A stretch of DNA of 64,000 nt from Rhabdophis nuchalis. Lineage: Eukaryota; Chordata; Lepidosauria; Squamata; Natricidae. The notes beneath the pieces were generated by a model. It searched no databases, was not told the origin of the DNA, and was given only the letters and a program-made list of their open reading frames with translations. Of this stretch, positions 31,850 to 43,677 are shown piece by piece. Location: positions 10,319,574 to 10,383,573 of the forward strand of contig CM077658.1 of the NCBI GenBank assembly GCA_039707465.1. The letters are read 5' to 3'. Numbering within the stretch: position 1 is the first letter of the stretch; every line of letters begins with the position of its first letter. The position numbers and the translations under genes are program-made.

Positions 31850-32827
31850 AATACACACATACAAATAAAATAAATGCCAATTAATATAAAATCCTAAGTG
31901 TGGCATAAACTGAAAATGTTTGCTGCTAAACGGAATTCACTTTGCATAACACTAATAAAGGGCATTTTCAAAGCACTCAGAATTGGATTTTGAAATCTGT
32001 GGAAGTGATATTATAACACATATAGACCAATAATGAGAAATGCTTCTTAATGCAGCTTCATGTTTTCCCAGGCAATTGACTGTACCCCAGAGCACTCATA
32101 TTAACTACGGTTTGGACAACTAACCCAAATTCTGTCTTAACCAGGCTCGAAAGTATTTTCAGTTCCATTACAGAAATTTCATAATAGCTAATCATTATTC
32201 TTGGCTAAACACTACAGGCACATTTGTAGAATCTAAAGACATATGGGGATTATTTACAGAAATTTCATTGGCACTAAACACTCTTTTCCAAGAAATTAGT
32301 GCATTAATTCTGTATATTAATCAAATAATATGTGGAATCTAAAGTAATTCTTGGGCAGCACGCTATGAAACATTTAAATCCAGGGGCTGCAAAGAAGCAT
32401 CCCAATTAATTATGTCTCTAATAAATATAGGGAATTAAGACAGCTATTGACCAATTTACAACCTAATCCAGGGACTGAATTTCTTCCAAGTAGTACCATT
32501 TACTGACTAAAAACTTCAGTTCGGTTCTCAGAACCCAAGGAACAGCCAATCAACCCTATCCTGCATTTTGGGGAGAGAGTGTGTGTTTAATTTCATGTTT
32601 AGATAATGTGTTTGATTTAATCACCCAATACACACTCCTATATCTTGGAGACTTTAAGCACGTGAATCACAAAGGAGTAGAGTAGCTAACAGCAACAGCA
32701 TGTTACAGAGAGTTGGTGGTTTTAAAATATTCATAGAAAAAGAAATGTTTTAATTAAGAACGCAAGAGCCAAAAACAATGAACAGACAGAAAGTGAGCGG
32801 GACAGAGTTTTGTAGAGAGGTTGGTAA
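31850..32827. other. Unique AT-rich sequence, candidate conserved noncoding DNA
   Basis: 32040-32480 stands out: no repeats, many TAAT/ATTA words (GCATTAATTCTGTATATTAA, CCAATTAATTATGTC) and even composition over 440 bp. It is a good place to look for conservation. No coding potential. Confidence 0.35.
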
Positions 32828-32835
32828 GGTAGGAA

Positions 32836-33178
32836 CAGTGGTCGGTTTCAAATAATTTAACAATCGGTTCTCTGCTCTAATGACCAGCTCGGTGGTCATG
32901 TGACTGAGTGGGCGTGGCTAACTCAACGTGACTCACGTCGATAGGCACTTCAGCTTAACTGTTACAAGGTAATAAGCGTTAACCGGAGAGGCAGTTTCTA
33001 TAAGCAGGGGAATAAAGATGAGGCTAGAAACACCACCAGAATGTTTCTTTCCTGCCTTCCTTACAGCATTAGCCCTGTAAAGTGGAGATTTCTTCCAACA
33101 ACCGGGTTCTCCCAACTGCTTAGAAAGTTAACAACTGGTTCTCCCGAATAGGTGCAAACTGGCTGAATCCCACCACTG
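32836..33178. mobile_element. hAT-like MITE (CAGNGGTGG family), 343 bp
   Basis: Starts CAGTGGTCGGTTTCAAAT and ends GAATCCCACCACTG, flanked by GGTAGGAA / GGTAGGGA (one mismatch). Contains GTGACTGAGTGGGCGTGGCT as in the other long forms. Confidence 0.88.
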
Positions 33179-34920
33179 GGTAGGGAGACAGGCAGGCAGG
33201 CAGGCAAAGAGACAGACAGCTTGACTGAGGAAAGGAACAATTCTTACAAGAGAAAGATATATTTTCTCCCTTCCTTCATGGATAATACATGATTTAAAAT
33301 TCTCACCTCTAACTCCTTCCCCAAGACAGTTTTATAAGAACTTTGGCATAGGTAGGTAGGAAGTTTAATTTGACTTTGAAAAGGGAATGATAACACATTT
33401 GTTGCATCTTGATGGAAACCAATGAAAACATTAGCTATTGTTTAATTGTTACCCGATCAAAACTCTTGTGGCAGCCAAAACACTTCGCTCTTGATTGAAT
33501 TTTAAAATAATTCCAAAGGAAAGACCAGATCGGCAGAATACGCTGGGAAACAGCCGTTTGTGTAGAAAAAACCTCAAAGGTTAATAGCAGGCAACAAAAC
33601 ATAACCACCTTAAAGCTTTTAAGAACTTTTATTCTTTTATTTATCTATTGATTTTTACCTTTAAAAGCTAAATGCTTGCTTCATTATCTTAAGTTGGCTT
33701 CCTTAACATTATCTAATTGATGGTCCACTCTTTTTTCTACTGAGGATCAATCACATTGGTGGGTGGGGCTTAGGCATGCAATGGGCAGGGCCAAACTAGG
33801 GACGTGCAAGATATTTCAAGATGGCCCCTTGTGACCTTAAAACATTTTGTCTAATCTTGGGTAGAAACATTTATTCTCTCTCTTTGAACACACCTTGTTT
33901 CCTTTCAATGCCCTAGATACATCCATACTATCTTTCTCTCTCTCTTCTCTCTCTCTCTCTTCCAATCCGGCACCTAAGAAATATTTCATTCCCCCCTACC
34001 CACCGTAAGATCTGAAATTATTCCCTGGAGGTCACTTCTGAAATTAAGCTGTACGCCTTACTGTATTAGTGCCCAAAGCTGCATAAGTCCTTTGGCTAGA
34101 AGTTGCCCACCTCTACAGTTGTGTGATGGTCACTGACCTCATGTTTAAACTATAAAACTGTTAGATTAAAAGATTGGATGGTAACATCCATATGGATCGA
34201 TACCACCAAGCTAAACTTGCCCTGTATTAAAAATGGCAATGTTGATTAAACAAAACGTGTCCTCCTTCCTAGAGATCACCATTAACTTATCTGCTGAAAT
34301 GATAAGGAGGACTTTTGAGTACTTATGACAGTACTTAGTAAGTTAGTAAGGGCATAGTTAGTAAGGCCGTAATTAATTTCTTGTGCCGTATTGAATAGAA
34401 AGGGCAGTCGGGGAAAAGGAGACAGCTAATTGATTCAGCATCCCCCAAGCGAACATGGTCACAGATGCTCTCCCAGAAGAAGGCCACTGCATTTCCACCT
34501 TCTAATAATGATGGAGAGAGCGCATTGAACCTTATTCATCTAAACACTCTCCTTTATAATGGGCAAAGGAGGGCAAGGAAGACGGCTACTAAGCCGTAAC
34601 TTCCAAATAAGTCTGAGCTATATAAAGTTCTGCTGAGTTTTAGATCTTTCCAAGGATCTAGGTCTCTGACCCACTTTTGCAGCCCCGGTAGCAGTCTTTT
34701 CCAAACTAAACTGAGGTCTGATGCAGAGCAGAAAGCCACACAAATTTGAGACGGGTTTGGGGTATTTGGGTTGTATAATAAAATATGCATTTCTCATAAA
34801 CAAGAAATGTCTGTGGCTAGTGATTAATCTCCAAAACATTGATATGTTTTTCCCCCTCCCCAAAGGGTGATCTCCTCTCTCATTACCTAATTTGGAAAGC
34901 AGGGTTATAGGCTTTATAAT
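33179..34920. other. Unassigned sequence
   Basis: Short (GGCA)n at about 33185-33207 and a TC tract at about 33930-33960. The rest is unique with no gene recognised. Confidence 0.45.
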
Positions 34921-35048
34921 CTAGAAGAGAAGAGAAGAGAAGAGAAGAGAAGAGAAGAACAGAAAATAGTGTTGAGTAGAATAAAATAGAATGGAATGGA
35001 ATGGAAAGGAAAATAGTGTTGAGCAGAATAGAATAGAATAGAATAGAA
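34921..35048. repeat. (AGAAG)n and (GAATA)n/(GAATG)n tract
   Basis: Pentamer repeats that grade into the LINE tail on the right. The (GAATA)n is the reverse complement of the (TATTC)n end of that LINE. Confidence 0.9.
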
Positions 35049-35458
35049 TTTATTGTGATTGGACACACAAGGAATTTGTCTTTAGTGCATATGCTCTCAA
35101 TAAAATAAAATACATTCATCAAGAATCATAAGATACAACACTTAGTGATAGTCATAGGTTACTAATAAACAATCACATTATACTAGGAAAAAATAAAACA
35201 GTATAAAATTTAAAGATACAAGCAACATGGTTATAGTGGGAAGATATAGTTACTAGGAAGGAAGGGAAGAATAATAATAATACAGTTGTTTAGCAGAGTG
35301 ATGGCATTTGGGGGGGAAACGGTCCTTGTGTCTATTTGTTCTGGTGTGCAAATGCCCTATAGCATCGTTTTGAGGGTAGAAGTTGAAACAATTTATGTGC
35401 AGGATGTGAGAGGTATTGTAGATGTATAGTTATTTTCACAGCCCTCTTTTTGACTCAT
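35049..35458 (-). mobile_element. CR1/L2-group LINE 3' end, 5'-truncated
   Basis: Starts with the reverse of the 3' terminus (GTGATTGGACACACAAGGAA) and runs into a diverged coding end near 35340-35455 matching the element at 43680-44373. An internal stretch has (AAT)n. Confidence 0.75.
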
Positions 35459-37028
35459 GCAGTATCTAAATATGTTACCAAGGGGAATGCTGTCAAAAAT
35501 CCTATGGTAAACATATTCCATGCTTATCTTAATGCTCAGTGGGTTCCTCTTTCTACAGGTAAGAGGCCTCCTGAATCTGATGGTGCTGCCAACCAGACAT
35601 TTCCCAGACATATTACAGATCAACTTTTATATTTCCTAACCATCTGGATCATGTTGAAAGAATCTGCATATGTTATCAGTTCGTAATGATGCATGCCAAT
35701 GGTCCTTCTGCGAGACAAACAGCATTCATAATGCTTAATATTGGGGAGACAATGGAAAACATATTTCGCTTTTACCTCTGGCACTACAAGCATTTTCCTT
35801 CTCCCTTTCTCTAGCCTCCAGTCTCATCTCCCTCCATACAGACACAAATCCTTCTTGATTCTGAATTCAAAGCAAGTGATTTATTTAAGATGGAAAAAAT
35901 TCAGGAGATGGTATGTACATGTTGGCTCCTTTTTAAGCTCAATAAAGAACGAGTTCAATAAACAAATTGATCACTCGCTTCAATCTTTTCATTTCCTGGC
36001 GACTATCCCAGTTTGTTTGCTGACTTTTAAAGCCAGGGTGCCACCCTCAGACAAAAACGAGATAGAGATGAGAAATATTCAGACAGAGACTGGTATTTTC
36101 ACTATGAGTAGAAAACAATAACAGTAGCTTTTATTGCACTGGGAAGTGGAATAAATTCTTTATATACCGAAGCACAAGGGCCAGCATTCCACATTCAGAT
36201 ATACTAGAACAACTGTTATCTTTTTCTGAATTTCAAATTTCAAGCATAAAATTATGCTCCTGGGAAGGGAGAAATGTGCACTGAGCTACCTTTCAAGGAG
36301 ACCTGTCTGAAATCAATCATTTCGGATTTTTGAAAACAAATACTGGGCTCAAGATTTTAGAGTTTAGCCAACAGAATATCTTGAAATTTTCACATTCCAC
36401 ATAAAAAGAGTCCCAACACTCTAAGCAAATGTCACATCACAATGCATGTGTGATACATAACCATCAGTGTGAAAATGTGATGGTTCCTTCTGCAAATTAA
36501 ATTAAAATTATTATAACGTTTTCCCAGAACTTAGAACTATTGAAATTTCAAGACACTTTTGGTACATATCACTTTCTCCTAAAATACTGGTGGTTTTTTT
36601 TTAATTACTTTCTCCTTCATATATCTTTTTGTAGATAATTAAAATGTTCCTATATAAAGAAAAGCCACTGTACCTTTAAGGATGTGTTATGTTTTCCTAG
36701 GTCCCTATCAAGGTAAATTTCATCAGTATTCAAAGTATGAGCAAAGCACTTCAACAATTTATTTTAATAAAAGAAGATTTAGCAGAAAGGAGTATAAATG
36801 ATGAGAAGTTGCTTTAAACTGATTTATTCCCTGCAGCAATAAAAGGAATGTTTCTTCACTCAGCTGTTTAATATGCAAATATGCAGAGCACCCACCTTCT
36901 GACAGCACATCATTAATAAAATCTTGCACTAAGCAGAGCTCTCGATATTTCATCCAGATGAAAATACATGGTGATGATTTTAGACTGTATAATTTCATAT
37001 ATATGTATGTATGTGTGTGTGTGTGTGT
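35459..37028. other. Unique sequence, candidate conserved noncoding DNA at the end
   Basis: A 126-codon plus-strand frame (35741-36121) has no recognisable domain. The part 36780-36990 is non-repetitive and contains a perfect POU octamer ATGCAAAT at 36873-36880 and CATCATTAATAAAATC; it is a plausible regulatory element by appearance only. A (GTGTAT)n/(GT)n lies at 37000-37028. Confidence 0.35.
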
Positions 37029-37382
37029 TAGGTTTTTTAAGCTGATCAATAAATAAATCAGGGAGACTAGGCTAGATCTATTTCGAGCTTTTTAGCTCTC
37101 ATCAGCTAGCCATACCCTTACTGGGATTTGAACCGGGGCTGTATTACATGTGAGGCAGCCGCAATTGCCTCTAGACTACTGGTTCTTATCCTGATCAGCT
37201 GAGACAGGAGGATAAGTATATGCTTGTGTCACAACACCCTGTTAAGCCCCAATTAAGGGAGTAAGTATACTGCTTTCCTTTTCTGCCATCACCAGAGACT
37301 ATCTAGACAGAAAGCTATTAGTTTCGTTGTGTACTTTTTTTTAATATGTGTGTTAGGTTTTTGAGCTGATAAATAAATAATA
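37029..37382 (-). repeat. tRNA-like module with duplicated tail (family S3)
   Basis: On the minus strand: tail word at 37357-37382, a 165-bp unit, a tRNA-like part with box B GGTTCAAATCC (complement of 37122-37133), then the tail again at 37029-37060 (CAGCTTAAAAAACCTAAC). The second copy is at 60232-60407. It may be a SINE, or part of a larger Penelope- or LTR-like repeat because the tail occurs twice. Confidence 0.6.
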
Positions 37383-37482
37383 CACACACACACACACATA
37401 TATTCATTCACGGGTATAGGTACTCAGGTCTTGGTGTATTCGGGTTTTTTCCCATGTAAGATTGATAATATCTTGGTGATGT
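37383..37482. repeat. (AC)n and a truncated inverted-repeat element
   Basis: After (AC)n and (AT)n the sequence CACGGGTATAGGTACTCAGG and TTGGTGTATTCGGGTTTTTT matches the region 60446-60490, ending before the hammerhead-like hairpin. Confidence 0.6.
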
Positions 37483-37497
37483 CTTGACATCTCTAGC

Positions 37498-37817
37498 ACA
37501 TCTCACATATGTGCTAGTCATTCCTGACTGTAGGGGCTTTCTTTCAAAGCCGAAGAGCTAGCGCTGTCTGAAGACATCTCCGTGGTCATGTGGCCGGCAT
37601 GACTCAATATCGAAGGCGCACGGAACGCTGTTCCCTTCCCACCAAAGGTGGTTCCTATTTTTCTACTTGCATATTTACATGCTTTCGAACTGCTAGGTTG
37701 ACAGAAGCTGGGACAAGTAACAGGAGCTCACTCCGTTTCGCGGCACTAGGGATTCGAACTGCCAAACTTTCTGATCGACAAGCTCAGTGTCTTAGCCGTT
37801 GAGCCACCATGTCCCTA
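37498..37817 (-). mobile_element. S1 SINE, nearly full length
   Basis: Tail at the left (ACATATGTGCTAGTCATTCC), tRNA-like head at the right (box A complement in GTCTTAGCCGTTGAGCCACC). About 20 bases of the GGGGGCGGTGCTCATC block are lost near 37535. Confidence 0.9.
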
Positions 37818-39024
37818 TTCCTCCAAAGGAATAGGTGATTAATTGGGAACAGACTTTATACATCTTAAGCCTGCCTTGGTTAGAGAAAAGTAGGAAATAC
37901 GGCTTTAACATTTGTACAACCAAAGACAACTTTATTTGTCGGCGGGAAGTGAAATGAAGAAGTGTTTGTGCCATGCTTAGGTACAAGTAGGATGAAGGCG
38001 TAAGGGCCCATATTCAACATCTGATTCACCATCTCGCATTTTGGAAGTTTGGGAACTTTACGTTTTAATGGAACACAGGCTGACCGTGAATCATTTAACA
38101 CAAAGTCTGTAAAGGGTTTATAAACATTTTGAAAAGGATTATGTTCCTCTGGATATTCAGGAGATCAAGAGTCTTTGAGGTTGTAATTTAGGGAAAGTCT
38201 TGAAAGTTTTGGTAAACTTCTCTAAGCCTGCAGTTTGTGTGTTTCTGACTTTTTCGTGAGTGGCAATTCACCCTTCCTAATTCAAATGGGATTAACCAAT
38301 TAGACTTTTCCCAGAAGTCTTTAAAATAGCTGCTGTTGGCATGTTTTTGCGAGGAAGAAACCTCAGTGGGCAGATACGATAAAAATCTTGCACTATTTAA
38401 ATATAGAATTGGGACATCAAAGAAAGGGTTGTATTGAAATAACATGGATAATTAAGGAAGTAGAGAGCAGTAATAACTGATTTGCATAAAATGCTAATCA
38501 GACCCTTAAATTGTTCAGCAATTCCTGCTTAAGGCAAAGTAACTGTGCGTTCAAATTTATGTAGTAATTTTATTTTATTTTGTTTAAAAGCGTTTCAGAG
38601 AGGGAGCTGGCACCTTCTATCTTTCCTAAAGTAAATTATAAAATAAACTGACTGGAAAATCAGGTGGGAATTCTCCCTAAGACTGTACTGGGGGGTGCAT
38701 CAATTTCAAGAATAATGCATGAAATGCGTTTGGGGGGAAAAAGGGATGAATTCATCTAGAGTGTTTTAGAAATTCACAAGAACATATAACAGCCACTCTT
38801 TTGGTGACAAATATATTAATCGATGCATGAAGCTAAAGAACGAAGTCCTATAGTGAAACAAAAGTCCTACAGTTTTGGTGAAACAAAAAAAACCACTTCA
38901 CAAGCGCATGGCACAACCTAGGAGAGCAAACCCCTCAGGACAAGATTCAGTGGTCCATCTGCAATTGAAAGACAAAGTTCATTCTTTGGAAGACAACAAA
39001 GTCCACATTTTAGATAGAGATAAT
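37818..39024. other. Unassigned sequence
   Basis: Unique-looking with no recognised repeat or gene; many small ORFs lack homology. Confidence 0.45.
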
Positions 39025-39150
39025 CAGAGGTGGGTTCCTACCGGTTTGGACCAGTTCGGCCAAACTGGTAATAATTTGGTGGCCTGGGTCGCTAGAACCA
39101 GCAGCGATCCAGGCTGGTCACACCCCCGAACTGGTTCTCCTAGGGCGCCA
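39025..39150. mobile_element. hAT-like MITE fragment (CAGNGGTGG family)
   Basis: Starts CAGAGGTGGGTTCCTACCGG with GGACCAGTTCGGCCAAACTG. The right end after CCCCGAACTGGTTCTCC is eroded. Confidence 0.7.
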
Positions 39151-39179
39151 CCATCTCCCTCCCTCCCCTGGATTTAAGT

Positions 39180-39460
39180 CTAGGTAGACCTTTGCTCATT
39201 TCAAAGTTACAATAGTATTGAAAAAAGTGGCATGACTATTTTTCACACTTACGACTGCAGAAGCATTCCCATGGTCATGTAATAAAAGTAATCAAATGCC
39301 ACTTGGCAACTGGCATGAAGTCAGATTCCTTAACAATTGCAGTGATTTGCTTAACAGCTGTGGCGAAAAAGGTAATCAAATGGGACAACACTAATTTAAC
39401 AACTCTTAGCAAGCAAAATGTTGGTCTTAGTTGTGATAATAAGTCGAGGACTACATGCAT
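39180..39460. mobile_element. Pogo-like element
   Basis: From CTAGGTAGACCTTTGCTC to AAGTCGAGGACTACATGCA, with interior words TTTCACACTTACGACTGCAG and CCATGGTCATGTAATAAAAG. About 280 bp, without transposase. Confidence 0.75.
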
Positions 39461-39497
39461 TTTTGGTCTGAAAAGCAGTTGAGGGGCTGAAATCAAC

Positions 39498-39714
39498 AAA
39501 GAGTGCAGTGGTTAGAATGCAGCATTGCAGGCTAACTCTGCCGACTGCCAGCAGTTCAATTCTGACCATCTCAAATTGACTTAACCTTCCATTTTCCGAG
39601 GTCAGTAAAATGAAGAGCTGTTGGGGGCAATGGGCTGACTCTGTAAAACCACTTAGAGAAGACTGCAAAAGCATTGTGAAGCGATATATAAGTCTAAGTG
39701 GTATTGCTATTGCT
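39498..39714 (+). mobile_element. S2 SINE, diverged
   Basis: Head GAGTGCAGTGGTTAGAATGC, box B-like GTTCAATTCTG, GCTGTTGGGGGCAATGGGCT and tail GCGATATATAAGTCTAAGTG-(TATTGC)n. The 5' start is slightly short. Confidence 0.85.
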
Positions 39715-39831
39715 TAAAGCATAATCACACTTATACTACGAGTAAAACCCATCAAGGAAGTACGATTACATCAGGGAAGAGAAGAACAAGCTACGAGCTA
39801 GCAAAAGTCCACAGCCATCATATGTTTCTTA

Positions 39832-40165
39832 AAGATAAAGGTTCCTGTTGCACATATATGCTAGTCGTTTCCGACTCTAGGGGGCAGTGCTCATCTCCAT
39901 TTCAAAGCCGAAGAGCCAGCGCTGTCCAAAGACGTCTCCGTGGCCATGTGGCTGGCATGACTAAACATCGAAGGTGCACGGAACGCTGTTACCTTCCCAT
40001 GAAATGTGGTTCCTATTTTTCTACTTGCATTTTTTACGTACTTTCGAACTACTAGGTTGGCAGAAGCTGGGACAAGTAACGGGAGCTCCCTCCGTTATGT
40101 AGCGCTAGGGATTTGAAGTGCTGACTTTTCTGATCGATAAGTTCAGCATCTTAGACAGTGAGCCA
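39832..40165 (-). mobile_element. S1 SINE with 13-bp duplication
   Basis: Flanked by CATATGTTTCTTA at 39819-39831 and 40166-40178. The tail is on the left, the tRNA-like head on the right with decayed boxes. The clean long duplication shows target-primed retroposition. Confidence 0.92.
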
Positions 40166-40178
40166 CATATGTTTCTTA

Positions 40179-41047
40179 GGGACATTGGAAACAATGCTTC
40201 TGATCTTGGGACCCCTTTTTTTTAGTTAGGGAGCTTAACAAGAACACTGTTAGGTCAGCAACATCATGTTGCCAATTGTCATTAAGGAAAATACATTGAA
40301 CGCACCCTTTTACCAGCCTGGTGCTATCCAGAAATCGTAGCCATGGGGCTTCAGATGTTTGCTGACATCTGAAAGCCTCGAGTTAGGAAGGCTGCTCTAG
40401 GCAGAGAGAAAAGGGAAGCCAGCAGCTGTTCAGCTCTGCACTGTGTAACCCTTTATGCTCCCTTTATATTTTCTTCATATATTTTTTCCTACTTCAATGC
40501 TGCTTGACTTTACCAAGGTTGAAGCGTTAGCAGCTTAATGGGACAAGGATGTAACCTTATTCTCTGGCCTCTCTAGGAAGAGTTGAAGGAAGAACGAGAG
40601 ATCCCCTTGATTATTATTTTTTTCCTATTTGGTTTCTAGTTTTCTTAACAGTAAGGTTACATCCATGATCCCAACATCCAAGATTAATCAATATATCCAA
40701 AGCATAATACAGAAGGTGTTTTAATGGACGGGCGTGCATTTTGCATGAAAAATAAAACAAACACCTAAAGAGAAATACTTCCTATTCTTGGGAGATAGAA
40801 TGCTTTAATGCATTTGGTCAAAGATAAGGAACGTAGTTTTTTTTACAAGACCGTGTATTATTCCATTCAGAACAGAAATGACTTGATCTGGAATGTCTCG
40901 CTTTATTTTTAACCCGTTGACTAATCTCTCCATACGGGAGGCACTCTGAGATGTGAATGAAAATGAGCGTCAGGGCTGCTCCTTCAGGATATGTCTGAAT
41001 ACTGACCTTCAGCGTACCTTGATTCTCTACCAGACCTCTAAGCAGTT

Positions 41048-41048
<1 letters not shown>
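40179..41048. other. Unassigned sequence
   Basis: No repeat family or gene recognised; 40890-41040 is a possible conserved noncoding stretch by appearance. Confidence 0.4.

Positions 41049-41091
<43 letters not shown>
41049..41091. repeat. (GT)n microsatellite, about 21 units
   Basis: A pure GT array, potentially Z-DNA forming. Confidence 0.95.
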
Positions 41092-41093
<2 letters not shown>

Positions 41094-42282
41094 CCAGGCC
41101 ATTCTCCCTTCACCCCATTGATAGGTTTCAGAGCTACTTAAATTTCAAAGTCCTGATATATTTCAGTGATGCCCAAGGCTTGTTTAGAGACCGTACAAGG
41201 TCACAGTCAGGAAAGACAGGAGGGAGGGGTGAGAACGGGGGTGTGGGATATGTGTGTGTGCGAGAGAGCGAGGGGGGGAAGGGAGGGAGAAGAAGAGAGA
41301 GAAACAGCAGTATTTATCAGATGTATTGCTTTACTTTTACTTTTTTTTCCTGTTAATGACAGAAAACTCCAGCGTTGTCCGGCTATCAATGGTACAATTG
41401 GAGAAGAGGGAAAACGAGAGTTTGAGGGATTCTTTAAGGGTCTTTAGCAGAGTCCCCTCTTTGTGTGTGTTTTTGCCGCTGCTTTTCAAACGCAACAAAA
41501 CCATCCCGCCTGTGTTATGATGCGGTCTGAGTTTCACACCACCAGGCTGTGTGCAAAAGGATAGGGATGAAGCCACGGAGAACGTTTTGAACGCATGTAT
41601 TGCACTAAGGGTAATGTAAGGCATGGGGGAAAAGTTACTATCACAGTAATTCAAATTGCATCCTCCAAGCCGTTGAATTGTGGGAACTGAAATTCCATTA
41701 ATTGTACTAAAAAAAAAAGTGTATGTTTGTGTATGTGTGTGTGAGAGAGAGACAAATATTCATTGACATGAAATGTGTGCATGTATAAAAGAATTATCCA
41801 AGCCCATTCACAGATATGACTGCTGATAAGTAAGGAAGAAGTTTACTGGGTATTGGAAGGAATCAGCTCTGCTTTACTTAATATTTAGAAAATGAAATGT
41901 GATTATTATTTTTTTGAATTTCACAACATAGCAAAGTAAGGGGGAAGCATCTCTGATACAGGACAAAACTGAACCTTGTTCCCGCAACAATAAACCATTT
42001 TTTTGGTGTCAGAACAAGTCCTACGTGTGCCATTCTTTTGAAATAATTAACTCTGATTTACTTTGTCTGTGCTCAGCACACTGTGTTAAGCCACAGCTTA
42101 TTGTACATGGTGTGGTGAATTAGCTACAATTGGCTGGCTTCACATCATCCGGAAAGCATACTTTATAATGATTGGATTTACTCAACACATTAAAGTCATG
42201 TGATTACTCCTAGCCTGGTTGAAGCACCCAAGCCTAGGCTAGATAATTGTCAATACCCTGGGTGGCTCAATGCAGTCTTTTT
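41092..42282. other. Unassigned sequence with GA and GT runs
   Basis: A GA-rich patch at about 41255-41310, (GT)n at about 41720-41745, otherwise unique. No gene recognised. Confidence 0.45.
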
Positions 42283-42984
42283 CAGACACGTTGTCCCGAC
42301 TTGGCAATTTTAAGACCTGTGGATTTCAACTCCCCCAAATTCCCCAGGTGGCAACACTGGGAATGGAAGTTCACAAGTCTGTTTTGGCCCACCAGCAGCC
42401 AGCGGGGCTGGCAGCAGTTTCAGACAGTGAGGAAGTTGGGGAGGAACCTGGGCCAGTCCTGGAGTCTGGGGAAGGCTCTGATGAGGGCTTTGTGTCAGAG
42501 GCAGAGAGGGGGCCAGAGCCGTATGCTAGTTATCAGCTGCCTTCAGAGTCAGACATCAGTGAGGCAGAGGAAGAGCTGGAGCCTGTTCCCAGTGTGCGCA
42601 TGTGCAGAGTTGCCAGACGAAGGGAACAGCTAAGGAACAGGGGTCAACCTGGGAGTAAGGCCATGAGTAGATGATGAGTAGCCCCTCCCAGAGGACATAA
42701 AAGAGGAGCCAAAGAGGAGTGGAGTTTGCAGGAGACAATTGGTTCGCTTAATTGATTTGTGACCCTCCGAGACTCCTTGCCAAGTTCTGCAGATATCGGC
42801 CTGGCAGCTCTCCAAGCCAGATGAGGTCTGTGACTGTAAATCCTCCCTTGAAAGACTTTGCTAGATGTGAATGAGCAGAATTCAGTCAATTAATAAAAGG
42901 AGTTTTTGTCGGGACAAAGAGTTTGCTTCATTCTGTTGGGAAGCCTCGGTCAGAACAAAGTTGTCAAGATTGGACACCATACTG
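42283..42984. mobile_element. Palindromic MITE split by an LTR
   Basis: Left arm with GGCAATTTTAAGACCTGTGG and CAACTCCCCCAAATTCCCC, second arm to 42379 (GGAAGTTCACAAGTC), then resumed after the LTR (AAGTTGTCAAGATTGGACAC to 42984). It is old and diverged relative to the copies at 48007 and 58702. Confidence 0.7.
42380..42957 (+). mobile_element. Solo LTR, plus orientation
   Basis: 578 bp from TGTTTTGGCCCACC to GAAGCCTCGGTCAGAACA, flanked by AAGTC (42375-42379) and AAGTT (42958-42962). A TATA-like ACATAAAAGAGGAGCC is at 42695-42710 and AATAAA at 42892-42897, so U3, R and U5 can be set out. The open frames in the U3 that give an acidic Glu/Ser-rich peptide are also open in part in the other copies, but I regard them as composition-driven. 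No pol or env remains. Confidence 0.85.
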
Positions 42985-43119
42985 GGTTATAGTAAGAGAA
43001 CTATTTTTCCCCCCAGCATTTGTCTGTGCTTATGTATAGTGAAAAATTTTAAAGCTGACAGGGTCGGGTGCTTCCTCAGTTGCTTGGTGCTGACTTTAAA
43101 TTAAGAGTCCTTGGTCTTT

Positions 43120-43216
43120 TCTGAAGGTTTTTCTAAAAACAAAGAAAGTCCAGTTGCCTTTTGAAGAAGCTTCTCTGGGACAACCGTGACCTGGATGAAT
43201 GAGAATCTCCACAGAC
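43120..43216 (+). mobile_element. Inverted-repeat element (family IR), right arm
   Basis: AACAAAGAAAGTCCAGTTGC, GGGACAACCGTGACCTGGAT and GAGAATCTCCACAGACA match the right arm at 5160-5247. The left arm is absent. Confidence 0.7.
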
Positions 43217-43677
43217 ATTTCTGAAGCGTTACATTCCTGCATGGATGGAAAACCTTAAAGACTTAAGATAATTAGCTTTGGAAGTGGAAATTTTGGGAAG
43301 GTGCAAAAGAACAGAAATTGGATTTCCTCTGCCCTGGGGTTTATTGTGTCTTAGTTCTGGGGACATAATAATGCATTCTAGCTTAGCCCATTTTAAGAAC
43401 CTCTTGCTTTTGAAAAAGATGCCACAGCAATTGTGAACAAGAGCATTAAGATCATTCCATAGCATCCCAGAAGAACAAAGATTATGGATGATGGTGAAGC
43501 ATTAAAATATGGCCAACGTCCTATTTCACCACAACTTTCAAATCCAATCAATCTAAGTCATGTCTTCAGGTGTATCTGTAAGACCAAACTATTGCTGATG
43601 ACAAGTACAGCCCCTAAATTTTAATATTACATTAGAACTGCAGAAAAAAACAATTACTACCAACCTGTCTTCCATTC
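43217..43677. other. Unassigned sequence
   Basis: No gene or repeat recognised. Confidence 0.4.

Noticed and set aside
35741..36121. 126-codon ORF
   Set aside because: No recognisable domain; AT-rich unique DNA on both sides and no exon-like context.
42270..42674. 134-codon acidic ORF as a host gene
   Set aside because: It lies in the U3 of a solo LTR present in at least three copies here.
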